Assembly: GCA_025929595.1 (NCBI GenBank)
Contig: JAICQA010000002.1
Coordinates: 1 to 33,914, forward strand
From: Xanthobacteraceae bacterium
GTDB taxonomy: Bacteria > Pseudomonadota > Alphaproteobacteria > Rhizobiales > Xanthobacteraceae
Reading direction: 5' to 3'
DNA length: 33,914 nt
In this document: positions 23,849 to 32,526 of the stretch, piece after piece
Layout of the letters: each line of letters starts with the position of its first letter
Numbering within the stretch: the first letter of the stretch is position 1
Made by a program: the position numbers and the translations under genes
The notes under the pieces: model-generated
What the model saw: the letters and a program-made list of their open reading frames with translations, nothing else
What the model was told of the DNA's origin: nothing
Databases searched by the model: none

Positions 23849-25090
23849 ATGGTATCGGTTGCGTATTCGCCCGCAGGCGGGCTCGCTCGCGCTCGTGGCG
23901 CCCGCGCTGCAAGCATCGTTGCGTTCTGCGCGCTGCTGCTGGCGGGCTGCGCCGGCCAGTCGGGCGGGCCGCAGTTTGATTCCGTGTTCGGGGACGCGCC
24001 GCAGGACCCGATGCTGCACCAGCAGGCGCAGCAGCCCATGGGCAATCCGGCGGGCGTCCGTGTCGGTCTTATCCTGCCGCTGAGCGCATCGGGCAACGCG
24101 GGTGCGGCCGCGCAGTCCATGCGCAATGCCGCCGAGCTCGCGCTCGCCGAATTTGGCAATCCCAATATCCAGTTGATCGTCAAGGACGACGGCGGCAACG
24201 CGCATGGCGCCCAGATGTCGGCGGAGCAGGCGCTGACCGAAGGCGCCGAAATCGTGCTCGGACCGCTGTTCAGCCACGCCGTTGCCGCTGCGGGCCAGAC
24301 GACGCGCAATCGCGGCGTGCCGATGATCGCGTTCTCGACCGACGCCAATGTGGCGGCGCGCGGCGTCTATCTGCTGAGCTTCCTGCCCGAGACCGATGTG
24401 GAACGCGTCACGCGCCACGCGATCGCGAACAAGCGCCGCTCCTTCATCGCGCTCCTGCCTGACAATGCGTACGGAACCGTCGTCGAAGGAACGTTCAAGC
24501 AGGTCGTTGCCTCCGGCGGCGGCCGCATCGTCGCGCTCGAACATTATCCGAACGATCCGGCGCGCATCGCCGAAACGGTGAAGAAGGTCGCAGGCGCCGC
24601 ACGCATCGCAGATGCGGTCTTCATCGCCGATGCCGCCGACGTGACGCCGCAGATCGTGCAGGCGCTGGTTGCAAACGGCGTCTCGCCGCGCCGCCTGAAA
24701 TTCATGGGAACGGGACTCTGGGACGATCCGAAACTGTTTTCCGATCCGAACTTGCAGGGCGCCTGGTTCGCGGCGCCCGACGCAACGGGCTTCCGCAATT
24801 TCGCGACGCGCTACCGCGCGCGCTTCGGTGCCGAGCCCGCGCGCACGGCGAGCCTGGCCTACGATGCCGTCTCGCTGGTCGCTGCGCTCGTGAAGACGCA
24901 GGGACCGAACCGGTTCTCCGAAGAAATCCTCACCAATCCGTCCGGCTTCGCCGGCACCGACGGCGTCTTCCGCTTCAAGCGCGACGGCACGAGCGAGCGC
25001 GGACTCGCGATCATGGAAATCCACAGTGGCTCGGCGCGCGTCGTGAGCCCGGCACCGACGACATTCGCGACCAGCGCGCTGTCGAACTGA
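23849..25090 (+). CDS. LppC/LpoA-type lipoprotein with periplasmic binding fold (putative penicillin-binding protein activator)
   Basis: A 413-residue outer-envelope protein. The lipobox LAGC ends at C34 after a basic, hydrophobic leader, so the mature protein should be lipid-anchored. The remainder is a type I periplasmic-binding fold (VRVGLILPLSASGNAGAAAQ, VLGPLFSHAV, FIALLPDNAYGTVVEGTF, GTGLWDDPKL) of the LppC/LpoA family. LpoA in E. coli activates the peptidoglycan synthase PBP1A; whether the shorter alphaproteobacterial form does so is not established here. The ATG at 23849 follows GAGGGG. The frame is open back to 23594 but that extension precedes the signal peptide. Divergent from rsmI, an arrangement common in this order. 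Confidence 0.9.
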   Translation: MVSVAYSPAGGLARARGARAASIVAFCALLLAGCAGQSGGPQFDSVFGDAPQDPMLHQQAQQPMGNPAGVRVGLILPLSASGNAGAAAQSMRNAAELALAEFGNPNIQLIVKDDGGNAHGAQMSAEQALTEGAEIVLGPLFSHAVAAAGQTTRNRGVPMIAFSTDANVAARGVYLLSFLPETDVERVTRHAIANKRRSFIALLPDNAYGTVVEGTFKQVVASGGGRIVALEHYPNDPARIAETVKKVAGAARIADAVFIADAADVTPQIVQALVANGVSPRRLKFMGTGLWDDPKLFSDPNLQGAWFAAPDATGFRNFATRYRARFGAEPARTASLAYDAVSLVAALVKTQGPNRFSEEILTNPSGFAGTDGVFRFKRDGTSERGLAIMEIHSGSARVVSPAPTTFATSALSN

Positions 25091-25120
25091 GCGCGACTCG
25101 CGTTTACTCGCTGAAAACTT

Positions 25121-26275
25121 CTACGCCGCGAGATCCGCGACGATCGCGTCGAGCACGGGAAAGCCGGCGGCCGTCACGCGTAGCCGTCCTTCCGGCGTGC
25201 TTTCGATCAGCCCTTCCTCCGAAAGCGACGAAACACGCGCCGCGTCGAAGTCGCGGCCGGCGAGCAGCCGGAAGCGTTCGCGCTCAATGCCTTCGCGCAG
25301 CCGCAGGCCCATGACGAGGAATTCGTCGGCGCGCTCGATCGCGCCAAGCTGTTCGTCTTCCACGAGCCCGTGGCCTTCCGCCTCGACGCGCGCGAGCCAG
25401 CGCTCGGGATGACGTTCCGTGGCGGTCGCAAACCGGCCGCCGAATACGTTGAGCCGCCCGTGAGCGCCCGGCCCCGCGCCGGCATATTCGCCCGAGCGCC
25501 AGTAAACGAGATTGTGTCGGCTTTCCGCGCCCGGCCGCGCGTGATTGGAAATCTCATAGGCGGAAAAACCCGCCGCCTCGCAGGTCTCCTGCGTCACGTC
25601 CCACAGCGCGCGCGCCAGGTCGCTGTCCGGAATCTTCAGCTTGCCCGCGCGATAGAGATTGGCGAACGGCGTGCCGTCCTCGATGGTGAGCTGATAAAGC
25701 GAGTGATGCTCGATGCCTTCGGCGAGCGCGCAACTCAATTCCTCGCGCCACGCTTCCGGCGTCTGGCCGGGCCGTGCGTAAATGAGATCAAACGAAACGC
25801 GCGGAAAAGTCTGCTTCGCGATGCCGACGGCCTTGAGCGCTTCTTCCGCCGTGTGCATCCGCCCGAGTCCCTTGAGCGACACGTCGTCAAGCGCCTGCAC
25901 GCCGAGCGACACGCGGTTGACGCCCGCCGCGCGATAGCCGCGGAAACGTTCGGCCTCGACGCTGGTCGGATTTGCCTCGAGCGTGATCTCGGCGTCATTC
26001 TTGAGCGTCCAGAGCTTCGCGATGGTTTCGAGCACGGACGAGACCGTCTCCGGCTTCATGAGCGACGGCGTGCCGCCGCCGAAAAAAACGCTCACCGCGT
26101 CGCGCGGTCCCGTGCGCTCGGCGAAATGCGCGAGCTCGGTCGCAATCGCACGCGCGAAACGCGCCTCGTCCGGCGCCTCGTGCCGCACATGGCTGTTGAA
26201 GTCACAATAAGGGCATTTGGCCAGGCAGAAGGGCCAATGCACATAGACGCCGAAAGCGGAATCAGCCGCGCTCAT
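25121..26275 (-). CDS. hemW: Radical SAM haem chaperone HemW
   Basis: Radical SAM protein related to oxygen-independent coproporphyrinogen oxidase (HemN); family members of this type act as haem chaperones rather than as the oxidase. The 384-residue protein has the cluster motif C17-x3-C21-x2-C24 (FCLAKCPYC), GGGTPS near 66-71, TLEANPTSV, GVNRVSLGVQAL and the C-terminal HemN domain. The start ATG at 26275 gives the family-typical start (FGVYVHWPFC soon after); the frame continues 20 codons upstream without support. It converges with the LppC-type gene across 30 bases. Its leader contains overlapping inverted and direct repeats. Confidence 0.94.
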   Translation of the reverse strand: MSAADSAFGVYVHWPFCLAKCPYCDFNSHVRHEAPDEARFARAIATELAHFAERTGPRDAVSVFFGGGTPSLMKPETVSSVLETIAKLWTLKNDAEITLEANPTSVEAERFRGYRAAGVNRVSLGVQALDDVSLKGLGRMHTAEEALKAVGIAKQTFPRVSFDLIYARPGQTPEAWREELSCALAEGIEHHSLYQLTIEDGTPFANLYRAGKLKIPDSDLARALWDVTQETCEAAGFSAYEISNHARPGAESRHNLVYWRSGEYAGAGPGAHGRLNVFGGRFATATERHPERWLARVEAEGHGLVEDEQLGAIERADEFLVMGLRLREGIERERFRLLAGRDFDAARVSSLSEEGLIESTPEGRLRVTAAGFPVLDAIVADLAA

Positions 26276-26297
26276 GGGGCCGATATGGCACCGAACC

Positions 26298-26359
26298 GCC
26301 CGCATGGCGAGCGCGGCGAGCACCCATGCGGGCAAATAACAAGCCCGTATGGCGAGCGC
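26298..26359 (-). repeat. Alternative-hairpin repeats in the hemW leader
   Basis: Two direct repeats, GCCCGCATGGCGAGCGC (26298-26314) and GCCCGTATGGCGAGCGC (26343-26359), flank CCATGCGGGC (26324-26333). The middle element pairs perfectly over 10 bases with the first copy and, with one mismatch, with the second, so two mutually exclusive hairpins are possible in the 96 bases before hemW. It could also be the end of the preceding reductase transcript. Confidence 0.5.
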
Positions 26360-26371
26360 CGTGACGTACGC

Positions 26372-27319
26372 TTAAACGCCCGATTTGGTCAGGGTTTCCA
26401 AGTCATTGGCCGAGAGCGATAGCCGGGCCCCGCGTCCGAGGCTCTCAACCTGTTGGACCGACGTCGCTGACGCGATCGGCGCGGTGACGTCGGGCTGTGC
26501 GGCGAGCCACGCCAGCGCGATTTCGGAGAGCGCGGCGCCGGTCCGCGCCGCCACATCATCCATGGCGGCGAGAATGCGTTTGCCCTTCGCGTCGAGATAT
26601 TTCATCGCGCCCTTGCCGCGCGCGCTTTTGCCCGCGTCGGCCCCGGACCGGTACTTGCCGGTGAGGAAGCCCGAAGCGAGGCCGTAATAGGGAATGCTGC
26701 CCAGTCCCTCGCGCAGCACGATGTCGCGCACCGCGCCCTCAAACTTGCTGCGGCTGTAAAGATTGTACTCGTTCTGGATGACTTCGTAGCGCGGCCAGCC
26801 GTTCGCGGTTGAAACCTTCAGCGCGTCGCTCAGCAATTTCTCGTCGTAGTTCGAGCAGCCGATCGCGCGCACCTTGCCCGCGGCGACGAGCTTTGAAAAT
26901 GCTTCGAGCGTCTCCTCCTGCGTCACCGTGTCGTCCGGCCAGTGCGCGAAATAGAGGTCGATGTAATCGGTTTGCAGCCGACGCAACGAAGCTTCGATCG
27001 CTTCCGCGATATGGCGTGCGCTCAGGTCCTTCTTGCCCTGCCCCATGTCGCTGCCGACTTTGGTGAAGACATGCAGCTTCGCGCGATTGCCGCGCGCCTT
27101 CATCCATTTGCCGATGATGTTCTCCGATTCGCCGCCCTGATGGCCCGGCACCCAGCGCGAATAGGCATTTGCCGTGTCGATGGCGGTGAAGCCCTCGGCC
27201 GCGAACGCGTCGAGAATGTAGAACGACGTTTTCTCGTCCGCCGTCCAGCCGAACACGTTGCCGCCCAGCACGAGCGGCGCGATCTCGATTCCCGAACGGC
27301 CAAGAGGTCGCGGTATCAT
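26372..27319 (-). CDS. Aldo/keto reductase
   Basis: NAD(P)H-dependent oxidoreductase of the aldo/keto reductase superfamily, 315 residues, cytoplasmic. Motifs seen are GRSGIEIAPLVLGGNVFGW, GFTAIDTANAYS (catalytic Asp and Tyr), HVFTKVGSD (Lys), LYFAHWPDD (His), AIGCSNY and the C-terminal PIASATSVQQVESLGRGA that contributes to cofactor binding. It is nearest to the YajO/YhdN-like class. Substrate unknown. The start is the ATG at 27319, because MIPRPLGRSGIE is the family-typical N-terminus. It follows the tricarboxylate-type binding-protein gene on the same strand, separated by a strong hairpin. Both look like an accessory insertion between hemW and rdgB. Confidence 0.93.
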   Translation of the reverse strand: MIPRPLGRSGIEIAPLVLGGNVFGWTADEKTSFYILDAFAAEGFTAIDTANAYSRWVPGHQGGESENIIGKWMKARGNRAKLHVFTKVGSDMGQGKKDLSARHIAEAIEASLRRLQTDYIDLYFAHWPDDTVTQEETLEAFSKLVAAGKVRAIGCSNYDEKLLSDALKVSTANGWPRYEVIQNEYNLYSRSKFEGAVRDIVLREGLGSIPYYGLASGFLTGKYRSGADAGKSARGKGAMKYLDAKGKRILAAMDDVAARTGAALSEIALAWLAAQPDVTAPIASATSVQQVESLGRGARLSLSANDLETLTKSGV

Positions 27320-27349
27320 GTCAGGGATCTGCGGGCGGTGAGTATTGCA

Positions 27350-27377
27350 GCGATGCGGCCTCGGCAGGCCGCATCGC
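27350..27377 (-). terminator. Hairpin after the binding-protein gene
   Basis: GCGATGCGGCCT and AGGCCGCATCGC form a perfect 12-bp stem with a four-base loop, 10 bases after the stop codon (read on the minus strand). No T-tract follows, so termination may need Rho or be partial. Confidence 0.6.
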
Positions 27378-27387
27378 GTCTCGTCGG

Positions 27388-28365
27388 TTACATCTTGGGA
27401 ATGTTGGCGAGGCGCACAAGTTCTTCCCATTCGTCGACGGTTTCGACCAGCAGCTTGTGCGTGTCCTTCGGCGTCGAATGGAAGACATCGGCGCCGATCT
27501 TTTGATGGAACTCGACCACATCCTTTTGACTCAGCATTTTGGCGAACAGCTCATTCCATTTCTGAACGATCGGTTCGGGCGTTCCGCTTGCCACGAACGC
27601 GCCCCACCAGCCCATGTGACCCATATCGACGCCCTGTTCGCGCATGGTCGGGACGTCCGGCATGGCCTTCGTGCGCTCGCCGGAGCCGACCGCGAGAATC
27701 CGGATTCGCCCTTCGCGCGCCTGCGACGACCCAAAGGCCGCATCGAAGGAGGAGAAGTCGAGGCGGCCGCTGAGCAGATCGTTCATGGAATCAATACTGC
27801 TGCGGTAGGTCACTTGCATCGTCTGCAGGCCCATGCGCGCCTTGTAGATCTCGCCCATGATCTTCGCCGAGGTGGATCCGGCGCCATAATTTGCATCGGC
27901 GCCCTTCTTCTTGAGAATTTCCGTCAGTTCGCGGACGTTCTTCGCAGGATGGTTGGCGGCGACGACCAGCGTGAACGGCGCCCTGCTGATCGTCGAGACC
28001 GGTTGCAGCGCCTTCCGCACGTCGAACGGCGGGTTTTTGAGCAAATGCATGTTGCCCGCGGTCGCGCTGCCCGAATGGACATAAACGGTGTAACCGTCGC
28101 GCCGCGACTCGACGACATGGCGCGCGGCGATGTTGCCGGCGGCGCCGGGCTTGTTCTCGACGATGATGTTCTGGCCGACGATGGCGGACATCTTGTCCGC
28201 GAGATACCGGACCTGAATATCCGCGCCGCTTCCGGCCGGGAACGCGCACACAAAGCTGATCTGACCGCCGCGCGGGAAATCGTCCGCGTGACCTGGTCCG
28301 CTCATGGCCGGGAATAGCGCCGCAAGCGCCGCGGCGAACACGATTGCTCTCGTTGCGCGATCCAT
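27388..28365 (-). CDS. Tripartite tricarboxylate transporter-type (Bug family) substrate-binding protein
   Basis: A 325-residue periplasmic binding protein with a signal peptide (likely cut after Ala27, before DDFPRGG). Family landmarks are the early FVCAFPAGSGADIQVRYLAD, IIVENKPGAAGNIAA, the VHSGSATAGN loop and GWWGAFVASGTPEPIV. Bug proteins bind carboxylates and similar compounds and usually serve TctAB permeases, although most are encoded alone, as here: no tctA/tctB is in the window. The ATG at 28365 is preferred over the one at 28377 because GGAGGA lies just upstream of it. The ligand cannot be read from sequence. Confidence 0.92.
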   Translation of the reverse strand: MDRATRAIVFAAALAALFPAMSGPGHADDFPRGGQISFVCAFPAGSGADIQVRYLADKMSAIVGQNIIVENKPGAAGNIAARHVVESRRDGYTVYVHSGSATAGNMHLLKNPPFDVRKALQPVSTISRAPFTLVVAANHPAKNVRELTEILKKKGADANYGAGSTSAKIMGEIYKARMGLQTMQVTYRSSIDSMNDLLSGRLDFSSFDAAFGSSQAREGRIRILAVGSGERTKAMPDVPTMREQGVDMGHMGWWGAFVASGTPEPIVQKWNELFAKMLSQKDVVEFHQKIGADVFHSTPKDTHKLLVETVDEWEELVRLANIPKM

Positions 28366-28442
28366 TTGCTCCTCCATCTTTTATTTTTGGCGGTGAACTG
28401 TAATGGCTGCGCGACGGCCGTGTCTACGTGCGGATGTTCGAG

Positions 28443-29078
28443 CTACGCACGCGAAAGGCATGCCGCGGCCAGCGCCATGAACGCGCGTGCCCGGTGCGAC
28501 AATCCTTGCCCACGCGGCGGCAGGCCGTGCTTTTCCCCGGCGGACATTTCGCCGAACGTACGGTCATGCCCGTTGGGCAGAAACATCGGATCGTAGCCGA
28601 AGCCGTTGGAACCACGCGGCGGCCAGACAAGCGTGCCGTCGATCCGGCCTATAAACCGCTCTTCATGCCCATCCGGCCAACTGACGGAGAGCGCCGACAC
28701 GAATGCCGCGCGTCGGCTGGAAGGCGTGGTCGCGCCCTTGAGTGCGAGCTTCTCCTCAATGACGCGCATGGCGCGCGCGAAATCCTTGTCGGGCGCGGCC
28801 CACCGCGCCGAATGAATGCCCGGATCGCCGCCGAGCGCCTCGACCGTCAGGCCGGAGTCGTCGGCAAAGGCCGGCAACTGCGTCGCGCGCGCGGCCGCTT
28901 CCGATTTGATGCGCGCATTCTCGGCGAAACTCGTGCCTGTTTCGTCGGGCTCCGGCAGTCCAAGCTCGCCGGCCGAAACGGCCTCGACGCCGTAAGGCGC
29001 GAGCAGTTCGCGCATTTCCCGGAGCTTGCCGGGGTTGTGGGTCGCGATCACCACGCGCCCTTCGAGCCCGCGGGCCAT
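28443..29078 (-). CDS. rdgB: XTP/dITP diphosphatase (non-canonical purine NTP pyrophosphatase)
   Basis: House-cleaning enzyme hydrolysing ITP, dITP and XTP to monophosphates, preventing misincorporation into nucleic acids. The 211-residue protein shows [10 protein letters not shown] (13-22), [53 protein letters not shown] and the C-terminal LSHRARAF, all family hallmarks. The start ATG is two bases after the rph stop, so the two genes are co-transcribed. This rph-rdgB pair beside hrcA is a conserved alphaproteobacterial arrangement. Confidence 0.96.
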   Translation of the reverse strand: MARGLEGRVVIATHNPGKLREMRELLAPYGVEAVSAGELGLPEPDETGTSFAENARIKSEAAARATQLPAFADDSGLTVEALGGDPGIHSARWAAPDKDFARAMRVIEEKLALKGATTPSSRRAAFVSALSVSWPDGHEERFIGRIDGTLVWPPRGSNGFGYDPMFLPNGHDRTFGEMSAGEKHGLPPRGQGLSHRARAFMALAAACLSRA

Positions 29079-29080
29079 GA

Positions 29081-29794
29081 TCAGGTTACGGCGAGCTTCT
29101 GCAATTCAACGAGGCGCCCGATCCCCTTCTTGGCGAGCGCGATCAGCGCGGCGAGCTCGGCTTCGGAGAACGGCGTCTTCTCGGCCGTCCCCTGAATCTC
29201 GACGATGCCGCCCGAGCCGGTCATCACGAAATTGGCGTCGGTCTCGGCCTCCGAATCCTCCGCATAGTCGAGATCGAGCACCGGTTCGTTCTTGTGGATG
29301 CCGCAGGAGACGGCTGCGACATGATCCTTCAGCGGATCCTGCTTCAGCATGTTGCGCGCCTTCATCCAGGCGATGCAGTCGTAGAGCGCGAGCCACGCGC
29401 CGGTGATCGCGGCCGTGCGTGTGCCGCCGTCCGCTTGCAGCACGTCGCAGTCGAGCGTGATCTGCCGTTCACCGAGCGCGACCAGGTCCGTGACCGTGCG
29501 GAGCGATCGCCCGATCAGTCGTTGAATCTCAAGTGTGCGGCCCGACTGCTTCCCGGCCGACGCCTCGCGCCGCGTACGCTCGTTCGTGGCGCGCGGCAGC
29601 ATTCCGTATTCCGCCGTGACCCAGCCGCGTCCCTGGTTTTTGAGCCAGGGCGGCAGCTTTTCTTCGAGCGTCGCCGACACCAGCACATGCGTATCGCCGA
29701 ATTTGACGAGACAGGAGCCTTCCGCATGGCGCAGCAGTCCGCGCTCGAAACTGACCGCGCGCATCTCGTCATTCGCTCGCCGGCTGGGCCGCAT
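29081..29794 (-). CDS. rph: Ribonuclease PH
   Basis: Phosphate-dependent 3'-5' exoribonuclease that trims tRNA 3' ends. The 237-residue product (E. coli 238) shows [77 protein letters not shown], the catalytic [19 protein letters not shown] and the terminal EIQGTAE. The ATG at 29794 is chosen because AGGAGA lies four bases upstream and the length fits; the frame is open 61 codons further into the divergent hrcA gene. It is divergent from hrcA across 135 bases. Confidence 0.97.
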   Translation of the reverse strand: MRPSRRANDEMRAVSFERGLLRHAEGSCLVKFGDTHVLVSATLEEKLPPWLKNQGRGWVTAEYGMLPRATNERTRREASAGKQSGRTLEIQRLIGRSLRTVTDLVALGERQITLDCDVLQADGGTRTAAITGAWLALYDCIAWMKARNMLKQDPLKDHVAAVSCGIHKNEPVLDLDYAEDSEAETDANFVMTGSGGIVEIQGTAEKTPFSEAELAALIALAKKGIGRLVELQKLAVT

Positions 29795-29929
29795 GAAATC
29801 TCCTGTTGCTGCGTCTCTTGTACGGGCGGGGTAGGGCAGCGGCAAGGCCGTTAGCCGTCTCGCAAGGCCGCCCTTGCTCATCACCGGAGCGAATGCACAT
29901 AGTAGCGACGGCAGTTTCCGGAGTTTGCC

Positions 29930-31009
29930 TTGTCCGTCGACGTTCCGATCGGCACCACGTCCGTCAGTCTCGCGCAACTGGACGAGCGCTCGCGCGAGAT
30001 TTTCCGCCGCATCGTCGAAAGCTATCTCGCCACCGGCGATCCGGTTGGCTCACGCAATGTCTCGCGCATTTTGCAGACCGCGCTTTCGCCGGCCTCCGTG
30101 CGCAACGTCATGGCCGACCTCGAAGCTCTCGGCCTTGTTTATGCGCCGCATACGAGCGCGGGGCGGCTGCCGACCGAGTATGGCCTGCGCTTTTACGTCG
30201 ATGCGCTCCTGGAGTTTGGCGATCTCTCCGGCGAAGAGCGCCGCAAGATCGAGGCGCAGGTTTCCGCGGCCCGCTCCGACAGTCTCGATAACGTTCTGAA
30301 CGAAGCCTCGGCCATGCTCTCCGGCCTCTCACGCGGAGCGGGTGTCGTCACCGCAAACAAGACCGATCCGCGCCTGCGGCACATCGAATTCGTCGGGCTT
30401 GATCCCGGCCGCGCGCTCATGGTGCTCGTGTCCGACGACGGTCAGGTCGAGAACCGGCTGGTAACGCTCGCGCCGGGCACCTCGCAGTCGCAGCTTGTCG
30501 AAGCGACGAATTTTCTCAATGCGCGCATACGCGGCAAGACGCTCGCCGAAGTGAAGGCGGATCTCGAAAGCGCCGCCGCCTCGGCGCGCGCCGAGCTTGA
30601 CGAGCTGACGCGCAAAGTGGTCGCCGCCGGCCTCGCGAGTTGGTCGGGCGGCGACACCGCCGAGCGCAAGCTGATCGTGCGCGGACAGGCCAAGCTCCTT
30701 GAAGACCTTAAGGCCATGCAGGACCTCGAGCGCGTCCGCCTTCTCTTTGACGACCTCGAAACCAAGCGCGAGGTGATCGATCTTCTTGGCAAGGCGGAGG
30801 AAGGCGAGGGGCTGCGCATCTTCATCGGCTCGGAGAACAAGCTCTTTTCGCTGTCGGGTTCCTCGACCATCGTTGCACCCTACCGGGACGGCGCGGGCCG
30901 CATTGTCGGCGTCCTTGGCGTCATCGGCCCGACCCGCATGAACTATGCGCGCGTGATCCCGATGGTCGATTACACTGCCCGGGTCGTCAGCAAGATCATC
31001 GGCGGCTGA
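29930..31009 (+). CDS. hrcA: Heat-inducible transcription repressor HrcA (TTG start)
   Basis: Repressor that binds CIRCE elements and controls chaperonin genes. The 359-residue protein has an N-terminal winged helix ([61 protein letters not shown]), a central GAF-like ligand-dimerisation part, and the C-terminal [22 protein letters not shown] and [19 protein letters not shown]. The start is TTG with GGAG six bases upstream. No CIRCE element (TTAGCACTC-N9-GAGTGCTAA) is visible in the window, so its targets, normally groESL, must be elsewhere. grpE follows after 120 bases with its own heat-shock-type promoter. Confidence 0.96.
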   Translation: MSVDVPIGTTSVSLAQLDERSREIFRRIVESYLATGDPVGSRNVSRILQTALSPASVRNVMADLEALGLVYAPHTSAGRLPTEYGLRFYVDALLEFGDLSGEERRKIEAQVSAARSDSLDNVLNEASAMLSGLSRGAGVVTANKTDPRLRHIEFVGLDPGRALMVLVSDDGQVENRLVTLAPGTSQSQLVEATNFLNARIRGKTLAEVKADLESAAASARAELDELTRKVVAAGLASWSGGDTAERKLIVRGQAKLLEDLKAMQDLERVRLLFDDLETKREVIDLLGKAEEGEGLRIFIGSENKLFSLSGSSTIVAPYRDGAGRIVGVLGVIGPTRMNYARVIPMVDYTARVVSKIIGG

Positions 31010-31071
31010 CCTCCCGTTAACCCGAATACGTCCGATTCCAGCCGTAACCGGCCGCTTTCCGTCGCCAATGC

Positions 31072-31103
31072 CTTGATTTTTGCGGGCGACAATCTGATAT
31101 CGG
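31072..31103 (+). promoter_or_regulatory. RpoH-type heat-shock promoter of grpE
   Basis: CTTG (31072-31075), 18 bases, then CTGATATCGG (31094-31103). Against the alphaproteobacterial RpoH pattern CTTG-N17/18-CYTATNTNNG, only one fixed -10 base differs. It lies 27 bases before the grpE ATG. Confidence 0.6.
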
Positions 31104-31129
31104 GTGCGAAAACCGCATCCAGAGCCAGT

Positions 31130-31717
31130 ATGTCTAATACGAACGATAACCGCCCCGACGCCGAAAATGGCGCGTCCCCCGCCGAAACGCCGGAGGCCGC
31201 GCCCGCACCCGAAGAACAAGTGCGCGTCCTCGCCGCAGCCGTCGATGAGCTGCGCGACAAGTTCCTGCGCGCCGTTGCCGAAACGGATAATGTGCGCAAG
31301 CGCGCCGAGCGCGATGTTGCTGACGCACGCACCTATGGCATCGCGGGGTTCGCGCGCGACATTCTTTCCGTCGCCGACAATCTCGCGCGTGCACTGGGCG
31401 TCGTGACGCCCGAGCAGCGTGCCGGTGCCGATGAAACCTTGAAGGCCCTGCTCGACGGTGTCGATCTCACGCGCCGTGAGATGCACAACGCGCTGAAGAA
31501 GCACGGCGTGCGCGAGCTCGATCCCAAGGGCGAGAAGTTCGACCCGAACTTCCATCAGGCCATGTATGAAGTGCCCGATCCCGAAGTGCCGGCGGGTACG
31601 GTGGTGCAGGTCGTGCAGACCGGCTACGCCATCGGCGACCGCGTGTTGCGGCCCGCGATGGTCGCCGTCGCCAAGGGCGGCGCGAAGGCGAACGCGCCCG
31701 AACCTGCCGCAACCTGA
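31130..31717 (+). CDS. grpE: Nucleotide exchange factor GrpE
   Basis: Co-chaperone that releases ADP from DnaK. The 195-residue protein has an acidic, disordered N-terminus, the long dimerisation helix ([21 protein letters not shown]), and the family core [36 protein letters not shown] and [20 protein letters not shown]. The start is the ATG at 31130; a TTG upstream at 31073 overlaps the promoter and is unlikely. An RpoH-type promoter lies just upstream. The next gene starts 17 bases after the stop, so it is probably in the same transcript. Confidence 0.97.
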   Translation: MSNTNDNRPDAENGASPAETPEAAPAPEEQVRVLAAAVDELRDKFLRAVAETDNVRKRAERDVADARTYGIAGFARDILSVADNLARALGVVTPEQRAGADETLKALLDGVDLTRREMHNALKKHGVRELDPKGEKFDPNFHQAMYEVPDPEVPAGTVVQVVQTGYAIGDRVLRPAMVAVAKGGAKANAPEPAAT

Positions 31718-31734
31718 TCCATCTGGGGGCCGAT

Positions 31735-32415
31735 GTGCCGCAGCTGGTCGAACTGAAAGCCGCGCGCCCGTTGGCCTCCGGCGCCTATCGCGATGTTTTT
31801 CAGCATCCCGGCGATGATGGGTTGCTCATCAAGGTCATCAGGCCGCTGTTCGTCGAGCGCGACGCGCGGCGCGCCAACTGGTTCGAGAAGTGGCAGGGCC
31901 TTGGGGCTTACAAGAGTCTCATGCGCGAAATCGAGAAGTATCTGGTTCTGCGCGAACGCGGACAGCACGATCTTCCCTTCATTCAGCATTTTGCCGGCAT
32001 TGTCGAAACCGATCTCGGCCTCGGCATGGTCGTGCGCAAAGTGCGGGCGCGCGATGGCGGGCTTGCGCCGACGCTCGCTGAGATCGTCCGTACGCGCGGA
32101 CTCGATCCGGATCTTGTCGCGCGCATTGACGCGCTGCGGGACGACGTGATCCGCCATCATGTTGTGTTCGGTGACATCAGCGCCAACAATATCGTCGAGG
32201 CGGCCGATGCGGAGCACGGCCACCGGCTGGTCATCATCGACGGACTGAACGACCGGCTGTGGCTGCCCGTCAATTCCCTGAGCGTGACGTTTTACCGGGC
32301 TTATTGCGACCGGCGCTTTGCGCGGATGATGGACATGTTGCGAACGGTCGACCTCTCTCGCGAGACGCCGATGGTGGTCCCGGCTAGCGGCCGGCAAGGC
32401 TTGCCGCAAGGTTAA
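31735..32415 (+). CDS. YrbL family kinase-like protein
   Basis: A 226-residue protein of the YrbL (PhoP regulatory network) family, which has a protein-kinase-like fold and no established substrate. Visible kinase-type elements are the glycine-containing loop LASGAYRDVFQHP, the nucleotide-binding Lys33 (LLIKVI), a possible helix-C Glu65, the catalytic loop VFGDISANNIV (D147, N152) and the metal-binding D169 (VIIDG). The core residues of an active phosphotransferase are therefore all present. The start is GTG after GGGGG. It lies between grpE and dnaK, 17 bases after grpE, so it should be heat-induced with it. Family and fold are clear; the role is unknown. Confidence 0.88.
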   Translation: MPQLVELKAARPLASGAYRDVFQHPGDDGLLIKVIRPLFVERDARRANWFEKWQGLGAYKSLMREIEKYLVLRERGQHDLPFIQHFAGIVETDLGLGMVVRKVRARDGGLAPTLAEIVRTRGLDPDLVARIDALRDDVIRHHVVFGDISANNIVEAADAEHGHRLVIIDGLNDRLWLPVNSLSVTFYRAYCDRRFARMMDMLRTVDLSRETPMVVPASGRQGLPQG

Positions 32416-32468
32416 TGAGAAGGGGTCCTGGCGGGGGCCGGAAAGCCGCTCGGGAGAGGCGGTTCAGC

Positions 32469-32500
32469 CTTGCGGGTGTCTGGAGCCCCTCCTATATCAC
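32469..32500 (+). promoter_or_regulatory. RpoH-type heat-shock promoter of dnaK
   Basis: CTTG (32469-32472), 18 bases, CCTATATCAC (32491-32500): the -10 matches CYTATNT completely, lacking only the trailing G. It gives dnaK a promoter separate from grpE, with transcription starting near 32506 and a leader of roughly 130 bases. Confidence 0.7.
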
Positions 32501-32506
32501 CCGCGA

Positions 32507-32526
32507 ACGTCGCGAAGCCGCGACGT
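32507..32526 (+). repeat. Hairpin at the predicted 5' end of the dnaK mRNA
   Basis: ACGTCGCG-AAGC-CGCGACGT, a perfect 8-bp stem starting at the position expected for the first transcribed base. A second short dyad (CCCC-AATCGC-GGGG, 32530-32543) follows. It could protect the 5' end or help regulate translation. As a terminator of the YrbL-family gene it lacks a T-tract. Confidence 0.5.

Noticed and set aside
25370-26422. 350-codon plus-strand open frame opposite hemW
   Set aside because: Antisense shadow of a gene with intact radical SAM motifs.
29795-29929. CIRCE element or heat-shock promoter before hrcA
   Set aside because: No TTAGCACTC/GAGTGCTAA dyad is present. CTTG at 29873 has no good -10 at the right distance, and TTGCTC-N18-CATAGT is only a weak housekeeping match.
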